Origin: Pseudomonadota bacterium
GTDB taxonomy: Bacteria; Bdellovibrionota_B; Oligoflexia; Silvanigrellales; Silvanigrellaceae
Reading direction: 5' to 3'
Assembly (NCBI GenBank): GCA_027490595.1
Contig: JAIXXU010000019.1
Location: 1-6,074, forward strand
DNA: 6,074 nt
Both the position numbers and the translations under genes were made by a program. Positions 1 through 6,074 of this stretch are shown here, in pieces. The notes beneath the pieces were generated by a model. The model did not search any database. It was not told the DNA's origin and was given only the letters and a program-made list of their open reading frames with translations. Position 1 is the first letter of the stretch. Every line of letters starts with the position of its first letter.

Positions 1-718
1 CTCCCAAGGCAGCGGCTTCAATTTCTTCAGTCTTTTGGAGAAAGCTATTTATTTTCTCTTTTTGTTCTTCTGTAAAAGCGTCAGCGGGAAAAGAAATTTG
101 CATGCTTCCTTCGGGAGGAACGGCGTCGGCAGGAATAGTAGCCTGAACGGGACTTTGTTGATTTTGAGGCAAAATGCCTTTGGCAAGGAGTTTATAGTCA
201 GCTTTTGTTAAAACGGCAAAAGGAACGGTTCCGGGATTTACTACAATCACTTCTGCTGGGCTTGATTCCAGAATTTTGAAGATATCTTGTCCGCGAATGG
301 AGGCGTACTGCCCGCCATCAGGTCTCCAGCGTTGAGCAGCTTTGGAGTCAGTAAAAATCGCAGCAAATTGAACTCCTTGAGGATTGGACATGATGGCTAC
401 GTTCAAATTTTGTTGCCCGTTGTTATTTTGTAATTGCGAAGGATCGGGTTGAGGACCATCCATCAACGCAAGAAGTAAATCTGAAAAGAGCAATTCTTGA
501 TATATTTTTGCTCGGGAGTCTTTATTGTCGTCACGTATATTTTCTATCATGGCAGCTTCAAGTTGGACTGCTGCAGGGGGTTCGTTCGTGGTGGGAATAT
601 TTTTAGATTCCACAACAGTTTTGGCTGCATTTTCTTTTTGTGCAGGTGGATTGCTTTGTGATAAAATATCCAGTTTTTTTTCTTCCTCTTTTTTTTGGAA
701 AAATGATTTAAAGCTCAT
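1..718 (-). CDS. SseB-family protein, N-terminal part (C-terminus beyond the left edge)
   Basis: The frame is open from an ATG at 718 to the window edge and gives 239 residues without a stop. Residues 1-50 are a charged, then Pro/Ala-rich, low-complexity leader starting MSFKSFFQKKEEEKK, with no signal peptide. Residues about 66-175 resemble the SseB N-terminal domain: a short helix (YQELLFSDLLLAL), a strand ending in the segment IFTDSKAAQRW (121-131), and the typical VVNPGT turn (159-164). Residues 216-239 (FTEEQKEKINSFLQKTEEIE) look like the start of the family's C-terminal helical region. SseB was named for enhanced serine sensitivity in E. coli; its biochemical role is not settled, so none is assigned. 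It follows gpmI-mazG on the same strand after 106 bases. I see no clear hairpin terminator or strong promoter in that spacer, so it could be co-transcribed or have its own weak promoter. Family assignment is from remembered motifs and is moderately confident. Confidence 0.72.
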   Translation of the reverse strand, partial: MSFKSFFQKKEEEKKLDILSQSNPPAQKENAAKTVVESKNIPTTNEPPAAVQLEAAMIENIRDDNKDSRAKIYQELLFSDLLLALMDGPQPDPSQLQNNNGQQNLNVAIMSNPQGVQFAAIFTDSKAAQRWRPDGGQYASIRGQDIFKILESSPAEVIVVNPGTVPFAVLTKADYKLLAKGILPQNQQSPVQATIPADAVPPEGSMQISFPADAFTEEQKEKINSFLQKTEEIEAAALG

Positions 719-727
719 GTAAAATAA

Positions 728-731
728 CTCC
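728..731 (-). promoter_or_regulatory. Ribosome binding site of the SseB-family gene
   Basis: On the minus strand the sequence reads CGGAGTTATTTTAC and then ATG. This places GGAG nine bases before the start codon at 718 and supports that ATG as the true start. Confidence 0.6.
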
Positions 732-824
732 GTTAGAAAGAACAAACATAGTAAGATATTGCCATCATAACTTTTTTTGGGAACATCTGAAACCTTCGAA
801 TTCTCCTATGTTCACGTTATGGAA

Positions 825-3536
825 TCAAGCCTTTTTTGGAATATCTGTGCCCAGTCTTTGTTTAGACAGGTCCCAAAGCTCTGTCCATTGTTCATAAGTC
901 ATCGACTTTGCATAGGATTCTGTCAACGCTTGTCCACGCTCTTCTAGAATCTGAGCCATCGTCGTAAACCTTAGGATAAATTTTTCTATGGACGCGCGAC
1001 AAATTAGATCAAGATTGATGGTGTGTTCCCCGGAACGTTTTTGTATGAAATACATAAAGTGGCTGAGAGAAAATAAAACATCACCTATTTCATCCATGAT
1101 CTTTGAGGCGTCAGGTTGAGCGGCTGATATTTCTATTCTGAGTTCTTCGACTTCTTGAGATAGTTGAAGAAATGTTTCCTCTAGAGATGACCATCCAAAA
1201 CCAACGTTTGTTGCGGCTTGGGAAATATACGTGGCGTAAGTTAATGTGGGCTGACTTTTTTTACCAATGGCTTTGTCTAGAATGGTTTTCGATTTTATCT
1301 TTTTTTCTTTTTCCTTGAGTTCTTCCCATTGTTCTAAAACCTGTGAGCTATCTGTTATTTGCTCCTTATCTTTATGAAACACATGAGGATGTCTCCTCAC
1401 CATTTTGTCCTGAATAGCTTTTACGATATCCGTAATTGAGAAGTCTTTTTTCTCAGAGGCAATTTGTGCGTGTAAAAAAACTTGAAGAAGCACATCTCCT
1501 AGTTCCTCGCAAAACTCAAACCTTTTTTCTGTTTTCAAGCTAGTTTCGCTACTTACTTCAAAGTCTTTGGCGGCATTTACAACTTCGTATGCCTCTTCAA
1601 TAAGAAAAGGAGTCAAGGATAAATGTGTTTGTTCTTTGTCCCAAGGGCAGCCATCAGGAGCTCTTAAGTGTGCAATGGTATCAGCGAACTTCAATGTTTC
1701 TTGAGCCAGCTCAAATCGTTTTTCTGGATTGTCCGTAAAATCCAGTCTTGCTTTGGATGGACCATCGTCCAGGACTTGTATTTTATTTTGATCTAACTTT
1801 AGTAGTGATGGCTCATACACATCAGGAGGGTAAAACCCAGCGAGGGCTAGGACGGTGGATGGTATATTTGCCAATCCTGCATTTGGAAGATCGTCTCGTA
1901 GACGTATTGAAAAGGGAAGGCATTCACTATTGTAAATTGCAAAAGGAACTGGAGAAAGGGTATGACTTGTTTTTTGTTTTGGTTGTCCATACTGATCAAA
2001 TACAACTTTATTGGTTTTTTTATCTAGTTCAAACATTTCATCGCAATTTCCATGGTCTGATGTAACAATAAGCACTGTATTTGTTTCTATGGCTGCTTGC
2101 ATCAATCTACCTAGAGCTAAATCAACGGATTGCATGGCAATTTGAGCAGAGAAGAAATCTCCGGTGTGGCCAACCATATCTCCATTTGCAAAGTTGATGC
2201 GTCCTATTTGAAAAGAGTTTTTTTTCATTTCCTGAATTGTGATGTCTGTAATTTCTGCACTCTTCATCCATGGACGAAGAGCATAATTACCTTGGTCAGA
2301 GGGAATTTCGACATAATTTTCTAAATTTTCGTTGAATTTTCCACTTCTATTTCCATTCCAAAAGTATGTAACATGTCCATATTTTTGTGTTTCGCTACAA
2401 GCAAATTGTTTAACCCCTTGTTCGCTCAAAAGTTCAGTAATTGTTTCTGAAATTTGGGGAGGTGTGACAAGATAATTTTTTGGTATCTTGAGATCGCCAT
2501 CGTATTGCATCATGCCAGCAAAGCGTATGTTGGGAAAAAATCGTCTTGGGAACTCGTCAAAGTTTTTTTCCGTAAGAGCCCGTGTAATTTGGATTGCTCG
2601 ATCTCCACGAAAATTAAAAAAAATAAAGCTGTCGTTATCGTTTACCTTTCCAATAGGAGCATTGTTTTTTGCAATTACAAATGCAGGTAAATCTTGATCA
2701 AAACAATTCAATTCTTTTCTGTAAGTTGTTACGGCTTCCCGTAGAGAAGAAAAAAAACGACCTTCACCTAGCACATGAGCGTTGTAGCCTCGTTGCACAA
2801 TATCCCAATTACTTTCGTATCTATCCATGGTGACAAACGTACGACCGCCTCCCGATGCTACTTGGCAGTCAAACTCCTTTGTAACTATATCTTGAAGAAA
2901 AGATTCAAGCCTAGAAATATATGTGAGTGCAGAAGTCGGAGGGACATCACGTCCATCCAAGAGCAGATGCAACCGTACTTTTTTTACGCCATCATTTTTT
3001 GCAGCGCGTATTAATGCATATAAATGTTCTTCGTGGCTATGGACATTGCCGTCTGAAAATAGTCCACAGAAATGAAGTGTATTTTTACCTTCTTGAATTT
3101 CTGCCGGAGAAATGATGTATTTCCATGTATTTCCATGGAATAAAGTTTTTGAGGAAATAGCTTCGTTGACAAGCTTTGCGCCTTGGGCGAATATCCTACC
3201 AGAACCAAGGGCATTGTGGCCTACTTCGCTGTTTCCCATGTCTTCATCGCTTGGTAATCCGACAGCTTTTCCATGAGCTTTTAGAGTTCGAAATAGTTTT
3301 GAGGAATATAACTTAGCAAGATTTGGTGTAAAGGATGAATTTACGGCGTTCCCTTGGTGAAAACCCATGGATGGCAATATGCCTTGCTGGTTTGTAACAT
3401 GAAAATTGATGTTTCCAGAGGGTTCTTTGAATCCAACGCCATCCATCACCACAATAAGGAATTTGCTTGTGTTAGAAAAAAAATTATTTTTCTTTAGACT
3501 TTCTATTTTTCGCACTTGTTTTTCCTTTTTTTCCAT
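825..3536 (-). CDS. gpmI-mazG: Fusion protein: 2,3-bisphosphoglycerate-independent phosphoglycerate mutase + MazG nucleoside triphosphate pyrophosphohydrolase
   Basis: One frame of 903 codons (numbered from the ATG) carries two complete enzymes. Residues about 25-581 are GpmI, which interconverts 3- and 2-phosphoglycerate in glycolysis and gluconeogenesis. The expected metal and active-site residues are present: D32 (MDGVG), S103 (GNSEVGHNALGSGR), H166 (SDGNVHSH), R196/D197 (DGRDVPP), R310/R313 (NFRGDRAIQ), K385 (SETQKYGHVTYF), D453/H457 (NGDMVGHTG), D494/H495 (SDHGN) and H525 (SHTLSPVP). Residues 582-607 are a polar linker. Residues 608-895 are a full-length MazG with both helical repeats: CPWDKEQT (630-637), EEAYE (647-651) with EELGD (677-681), RRHPHVF (714-720), NVGFGW (777-782), then QEVEE (794-798) with DEIGD (815-819). 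MazG hydrolyses (d)NTPs to NMP and pyrophosphate. Both halves should be cytoplasmic. No stop and no ATG or GTG start lies in the linker, so the MazG half depends on the fused frame. The start is uncertain: the ATG at 3536 lacks a ribosome site, whereas a GTG at 3515 (codon 8, giving 896 residues) has AAGGA seven bases upstream. Either start overlaps dsbD. Confidence 0.95.
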   Translation of the reverse strand: MEKKEKQVRKIESLKKNNFFSNTSKFLIVVMDGVGFKEPSGNINFHVTNQQGILPSMGFHQGNAVNSSFTPNLAKLYSSKLFRTLKAHGKAVGLPSDEDMGNSEVGHNALGSGRIFAQGAKLVNEAISSKTLFHGNTWKYIISPAEIQEGKNTLHFCGLFSDGNVHSHEEHLYALIRAAKNDGVKKVRLHLLLDGRDVPPTSALTYISRLESFLQDIVTKEFDCQVASGGGRTFVTMDRYESNWDIVQRGYNAHVLGEGRFFSSLREAVTTYRKELNCFDQDLPAFVIAKNNAPIGKVNDNDSFIFFNFRGDRAIQITRALTEKNFDEFPRRFFPNIRFAGMMQYDGDLKIPKNYLVTPPQISETITELLSEQGVKQFACSETQKYGHVTYFWNGNRSGKFNENLENYVEIPSDQGNYALRPWMKSAEITDITIQEMKKNSFQIGRINFANGDMVGHTGDFFSAQIAMQSVDLALGRLMQAAIETNTVLIVTSDHGNCDEMFELDKKTNKVVFDQYGQPKQKTSHTLSPVPFAIYNSECLPFSIRLRDDLPNAGLANIPSTVLALAGFYPPDVYEPSLLKLDQNKIQVLDDGPSKARLDFTDNPEKRFELAQETLKFADTIAHLRAPDGCPWDKEQTHLSLTPFLIEEAYEVVNAAKDFEVSSETSLKTEKRFEFCEELGDVLLQVFLHAQIASEKKDFSITDIVKAIQDKMVRRHPHVFHKDKEQITDSSQVLEQWEELKEKEKKIKSKTILDKAIGKKSQPTLTYATYISQAATNVGFGWSSLEETFLQLSQEVEELRIEISAAQPDASKIMDEIGDVLFSLSHFMYFIQKRSGEHTINLDLICRASIEKFILRFTTMAQILEERGQALTESYAKSMTYEQWTELWDLSKQRLGTDIPKKA
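1716..1793 (-). other. Linker joining the GpmI and MazG halves
   Basis: Residues 582-607 lie between the last recognisable GpmI segment (YEPSLLKL, 574-581) and the first MazG helix (RFELAQETLKFADTIAHL). The stretch is polar and rich in Asp, Lys and Pro, as expected for a flexible interdomain linker. It contains no stop codon. The valine and leucine codons here are GTC, CTG and CTA, so there is no ATG, GTG or TTG start. The nearest in-frame possibility is a TTG at residue 615, inside MazG helix 1 and without a ribosome site. Independent translation of MazG therefore looks unlikely. Confidence 0.75.
3456..3460 (+). promoter_or_regulatory. Ribosome binding site of dsbD
   Basis: AAGGA is followed by eight bases and GTG at 3469. 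It sits inside the gpmI-mazG coding region of the other strand. It decides the start here: the frame stays open further upstream (TTG 3406, ATG 3409), but those starts lack such a site and would put about 20 extra polar residues before the signal peptide. Confidence 0.55.
3469..3536. other. Head-to-head overlap of the 5' ends of dsbD and gpmI-mazG
   Basis: The two divergent genes share these bases: 68 if gpmI-mazG starts at its ATG (3536), 47 if it starts at its GTG (3515). On the plus strand they encode most of the DsbD signal peptide. On the minus strand they encode the Lys-rich N-terminal tail of the mutase, ahead of its fold (which begins near SKFLIVVMDG). Shortening either gene enough to remove the overlap is hard. 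No standard start codon lies in the dsbD frame between 3469 and the TTGs at 3544-3550, and those TTGs would destroy the signal peptide. Confidence 0.7.
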
Positions 3537-5442
3537 ACTTTTTTTGTTGTTGTCGTTTACTTGTAGTTCTCAAGCCTATCAACATTCAGACTTACAACCA
3601 CAACATGATATTCGTGGTGATGTCAATGTACCATTAAAGCTGTCAGACGTAGTTTATTTTTCTCTTGACAATACGGATGAAAAAAAACAAGAACTTCTTG
3701 TTACCTTGGTTTCAAAAAATGGTTTTCGTATATACTCCGATAACCTTGCTGTTTTTGCCCTCGTTCCTGGAAGCAAAGATATCTCTTTACCTTATACTCC
3801 GTTGAAAGCCGCTCGAAAAATACTTGACCCCTTTGAGGGCAAAGAAAAAAAAATTTTTGAGAATGGGACACAATTTAAATTATCGACAAAGGGTGTCTCT
3901 TTTCATGATTTACAATTAAGAATTTACGTTCAGGCTTGCTCACAAGGAGTTTGTCTTCTTCCTGAATCATTGGTTCTTCCTGTGGAGTTTGGTGCTGTTT
4001 CCCGAATGTTTATCGCTAAAAATTTTAATAGTTTTTCAGAAAAAACAACGAGTTCTTCTGTAAATATTCTGCCTCAACAACAGTCCAAAAGTGATGATAG
4101 TTCGTTTGAGATTTCTAATTGGAATATAAAGCTAGCGTCGTTTTTGCAAAAAGCATTAAGAGAGGGGAGCCTTTTTTTATTTCCTTGTCTGTTTCTTGCA
4201 GGTTTGTTGATGAATTTTACTCCTTGTGTTTATCCAATGATACCCTTAACTCTTGCTGTAATGTCCAGAGTTTCAGAAAATAATTCTGGTCAAAAATACA
4301 AACGTTTTTATCTGTCTGGTTGCTATGTTTTTGGAATGGTTACCGTCTACACTCTTTTAGGTGTTTTGGCTGGCAGTTCAGGTTTTATTTTTGGTTCTCA
4401 GCTTTCTCATCCTTTGGTTTCTTTTACCTTAGCCTTATTTTTATTTTTATTTGGCTTCGCTATGTTGGGCTTTTTAAATTTATCTTTTTTGCAAAATTTA
4501 ACTTTAAAAATACCTCTTCCCAAAAACCCGACGTTTGCCGTTACTATTATGGGTGGTCTTTCAGGATTTGTTTCTGCACCATGCACAGGTCCTGTACTAA
4601 GTATGATTTTAGTTTTGATCGCTCAACTTAAAAATCCGTTGTCCGGTTTTATTTATATGTTTGTTTTTTCCTTAGGGTTTGGACTTCCGTATTTGATTTT
4701 AGGCACATTAAGTCAAAATATTTTGAGGCTTCCTAAGTTCCCGCGCGTTACAATCTTTACGAAAACTTTATTCTCAGCCTTGATGTTTGCTCTAGGATTA
4801 TACTTTATTCATCCTTTTTTGAACTCTTTTGATATTGGCTCTGAAATTTACCAAAAACCTAGTATTGCTTTTGTTTTAGCCACTATAGTTTTATTTTTTA
4901 CATCTTTTATTTCCCTTACCAAAGAAACTTTGTTGGGGAAATTAACCCGAGCGTCTCATTTTGTGTTTCTTTTATTTCTCTGCTCTTGGTTTACATTTTG
5001 GTTAACAGTAACCTTCACTGAAAAAGTGGATGCCAGTATTTCTGAAGAAGGGACTCCTCTCAGAATAAAAAATTCTCCCATTCATTGGCAAAATGACATC
5101 GAAAAAGCCAAAATACTCTCACAAAAAACTCAAAGGCCATTGCTGGTTGATTTTTGGGCTAGTTGGTGCACCGCTTGCTTGGAAATGGAAAAAACAGTTT
5201 GGAAGAACCCTGCTCTGGTTAAAATTTTAAATGAAAATTATATTCCTTTGAAATTAGATTTTTCCAAACCTTCCGAGGATATTGAAAAAATGCTTGCCCA
5301 GTGGAATATTGTGGGTCTTCCTGCTGTTGTTGTTTTTCATTCTCCATCTTCAGATATTGGTAATCCTGCAGTTGTTTTCCAAGGTGCGATTACCACTGAT
5401 AAACTTTATGAAGCGTTGCAAGATAAATCAAAATTAAAGTGA
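3469..5442 (+). CDS. dsbD: Thiol:disulfide interchange protein DsbD (three-domain inner-membrane electron transporter)
   Basis: DsbD carries electrons from cytoplasmic thioredoxin across the inner membrane to periplasmic partners such as disulfide isomerases and cytochrome c maturation factors. From the GTG start it has 657 residues, close to the family's usual 550-700 or so. Residues 1-36 form a signal peptide: KK, R10 and R15, a hydrophobic core FSFFSILFLLL, then SSQA before a likely cut at 36/37. Residues 37-200 are the periplasmic alpha domain, with a Cys pair at 157 and 162 in QACSQGVCLLPES. A Ser/Gln-rich linker follows. Residues about 233-517 hold eight apparent membrane helices with the two buried cysteines C253 (NFTPCVYPM) and C372 (SAPCTGP). 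Residues about 538-657 are a periplasmic thioredoxin-like gamma domain with W566-C567-T-A-C570. All six redox cysteines are therefore present. The alpha-domain pair is spaced C-x4-C, where E. coli DsbD has C-x5-C as I recall; I take this as a family variant. sohB follows 12 bases later on the same strand. Confidence 0.94.
   Translation: MLEKKLFFFRLSIFRTCFSFFSILFLLLSFTCSSQAYQHSDLQPQHDIRGDVNVPLKLSDVVYFSLDNTDEKKQELLVTLVSKNGFRIYSDNLAVFALVPGSKDISLPYTPLKAARKILDPFEGKEKKIFENGTQFKLSTKGVSFHDLQLRIYVQACSQGVCLLPESLVLPVEFGAVSRMFIAKNFNSFSEKTTSSSVNILPQQQSKSDDSSFEISNWNIKLASFLQKALREGSLFLFPCLFLAGLLMNFTPCVYPMIPLTLAVMSRVSENNSGQKYKRFYLSGCYVFGMVTVYTLLGVLAGSSGFIFGSQLSHPLVSFTLALFLFLFGFAMLGFLNLSFLQNLTLKIPLPKNPTFAVTIMGGLSGFVSAPCTGPVLSMILVLIAQLKNPLSGFIYMFVFSLGFGLPYLILGTLSQNILRLPKFPRVTIFTKTLFSALMFALGLYFIHPFLNSFDIGSEIYQKPSIAFVLATIVLFFTSFISLTKETLLGKLTRASHFVFLLFLCSWFTFWLTVTFTEKVDASISEEGTPLRIKNSPIHWQNDIEKAKILSQKTQRPLLVDFWASWCTACLEMEKTVWKNPALVKILNENYIPLKLDFSKPSEDIEKMLAQWNIVGLPAVVVFHSPSSDIGNPAVVFQGAITTDKLYEALQDKSKLK
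3523..3527 (-). promoter_or_regulatory. Candidate ribosome binding site pointing to a GTG start of gpmI-mazG
   Basis: The minus strand reads AAGGA, seven bases, then GTG at 3515. This lies inside the longer ATG-started frame and is a better initiation context than the ATG at 3536, which is preceded only by ACAACAAAAAAAGT. If it is used, the protein starts MRKIESLKKNNFF and loses seven lysine/glutamate-rich residues that precede the mutase fold. Confidence 0.45.
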
Positions 5443-5446
5443 GGGA
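5441..5446 (+). promoter_or_regulatory. Ribosome binding site of sohB, overlapping the dsbD stop codon
   Basis: GAGGGA begins within the dsbD TGA stop codon and ends eight bases before the ATG at 5455. The tight arrangement suggests that translation of sohB is coupled to that of dsbD in one transcript. Confidence 0.65.
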
Positions 5447-5454
5447 TTTTTTAT

Positions 5455-6074
5455 ATGGGTTATTCGTCTTTGTTTGCTTGGTTTCACACATTTTTAGGTT
5501 TTTTGGGCGTTCTTGCATTGTTTTTAATTGTGGCGGCTTTATTCTTTTTAGTTGTTGTCCGCGGTAAACAGACCTCCAAAGATTTCAAAATTCAAATCAA
5601 GTGTTTAAATAAAAGTCTAGAAAAGCAAAAAAAACTTATTTTAGAAAATATTCTTGAAGACAAAAAATTGAAAGAACTTAAGAAACAACAAAAAAAGCAA
5701 GATAAAAAAAATCTGAAAAATGAGAAAAAGATTTTTGTGCTTGATTTTCAAGGCGATGTTTCAGCATCTATTTTGCCTCAGTTTACGGAACTTGTATCTT
5801 CTCTTTTGCAAGTTGTTACACCTCAAGATGAAGTTGTTGTTCGACTGGAAAGTCCCGGTGGTCACGTTCATGCCTATGGTCTTGCAGCGGCTCAATTGGC
5901 ACGGCTGAGAAACAGCGGCACACCATTAACTGTTTGTGTTGACAAGGTGGCTGCCAGCGGTGGTTATTTGATGGCGTGCCTGGCTCACACGATTTGTTGT
6001 GCTCCCTTCGCCATTGTAGGCTCCATTGGTGTTGTAGCCAATGTTCCCAATTTTCATCGATTTTTAACTAAAAA
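5455..6074 (+). CDS. sohB: SohB-like membrane-anchored S49 serine peptidase, N-terminal part (C-terminus beyond the right edge)
   Basis: 206 residues are visible; the E. coli protein has about 350. Residues 12-35 (TFLGFLGVLALFLIVAALFFLVVV) form a single membrane anchor near the N-terminus, followed by RGK. Residues about 41-92 are extremely rich in Lys, Glu and Gln (KKLKELKKQQKKQDKKNLKNEKK) and probably form a charged helix or coiled coil, matching the SohB N-terminal extension. The S49 peptidase domain starts at KIFVLDFQGDVSAS (92-105). It continues with VVRLESPGGHVHAYGLAA (128-145), the SppA/SohB substrate and oxyanion segment, and DKVAASGGYLMACLA (163-177), in which S168 is the expected nucleophile. 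GSIGVVANVPNF (189-200) follows. The catalytic lysine of the Ser-Lys dyad would lie beyond the window, so activity cannot be judged. The role is by family: an inner-membrane protease related to signal peptide peptidase SppA, whose E. coli member was found as a multicopy suppressor of degP (htrA) loss. The likely setting is envelope quality control next to dsbD. Confidence 0.9.
   Translation, partial: MGYSSLFAWFHTFLGFLGVLALFLIVAALFFLVVVRGKQTSKDFKIQIKCLNKSLEKQKKLILENILEDKKLKELKKQQKKQDKKNLKNEKKIFVLDFQGDVSASILPQFTELVSSLLQVVTPQDEVVVRLESPGGHVHAYGLAAAQLARLRNSGTPLTVCVDKVAASGGYLMACLAHTICCAPFAIVGSIGVVANVPNFHRFLTK

Noticed and set aside
525..722. Plus-strand reading frame of 65 codons with a hydrophobic, Ser/Phe-rich product
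   Set aside because: It lies wholly opposite the SseB-family gene. Its composition is the mirror of the Lys/Glu-rich leader and it has no recognisable motif.
719..824. Spacer between gpmI-mazG and the SseB-family gene, with a T7 run (771-777) and the nested palindromes TTCGAA/GAATTC (796-804)
   Set aside because: The T run is preceded by no stable GC-rich stem, and on the strand of the flanking genes it is an A run, so it is not a terminator. TACTAT and TATCTT as -10 elements on the minus strand lack a matching -35.
1748..3115. Several plus-strand frames of 60-105 codons, and one minus-strand frame at 3011-3214
   Set aside because: All are embedded in the gpmI-mazG coding frame, which has strong motif support along its whole length. 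The products show no domain and are shadows of that gene.
3406..3468. Upstream starts for dsbD at TTG 3406 and ATG 3409
   Set aside because: They would add 20-21 polar residues before the signal peptide, have no evident ribosome site and deepen the overlap with gpmI-mazG. The GTG at 3469 has AAGGA at good spacing and gives a normal signal peptide.
3556..3576. Possible lipoprotein signal in DsbD (SFTC before SSQA)
   Set aside because: The residues before the Cys (S-F-T) do not fit the usual lipobox, while SSQA fits an ordinary signal peptidase I site four residues later.
3621..3626. TTGACA on the minus strand, a perfect -35-like hexamer upstream of gpmI-mazG
   Set aside because: No convincing -10 element lies 16-18 bases downstream, so I do not call a promoter. 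It remains only a place to look.
4320..4631. Frame of 103 codons on the plus strand, rich in Phe and Trp
   Set aside because: It is a shifted-frame shadow of the DsbD membrane domain, whose helices and two cysteines occupy the real frame.

Overview
The window reads as chromosomal DNA of a Gram-negative bacterium with an AT-rich genome (my rough estimate is under 40% GC). Evidence for a two-membrane cell is a DsbD-type thiol reductase with a signal peptide and a SohB-type membrane peptidase. The gene set looks proteobacterial in the broad sense. I cannot name the species. There are no RNA genes, CRISPR arrays, insertion sequences or phage genes.

Layout. Bases 1-718 (minus) hold the N-terminal 239 residues of an SseB-family protein that runs off the left edge. 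A 106-base spacer follows. Bases 825-3536 (minus) hold one uninterrupted frame of about 900 residues. It joins a complete cofactor-independent phosphoglycerate mutase (GpmI) to a complete two-domain MazG nucleotide pyrophosphohydrolase. Bases 3469-5442 (plus) hold a complete three-domain DsbD. Twelve bases later, bases 5455-6074 (plus) hold the N-terminal 206 residues of a SohB-like S49 peptidase that runs off the right edge.

How the genes relate. The window is a divergent pair of small transcription units. Leftward, gpmI-mazG and then sseB encode apparently cytoplasmic products: glycolysis joined to nucleotide-pool clean-up, then a poorly understood protein. Rightward, dsbD and sohB encode envelope proteins: electron delivery to periplasmic thiols, and a membrane-anchored serine protease. 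The short dsbD-sohB gap, with the sohB ribosome site touching the dsbD stop codon, suggests co-translation.

Two things stand out. The first is the GpmI-MazG fusion: there is no stop and no ATG or GTG restart at the junction, and all the catalytic motifs I checked are intact in both halves. The second is the head-to-head arrangement. The dsbD signal peptide and the start of gpmI-mazG are encoded on opposite strands of the same 47-68 bases, so each gene's promoter must lie inside the other's coding sequence. The mutase half also matches the plant/trypanosomatid style of GpmI motifs as I remember them, rather than the Bacillus/E. coli style.
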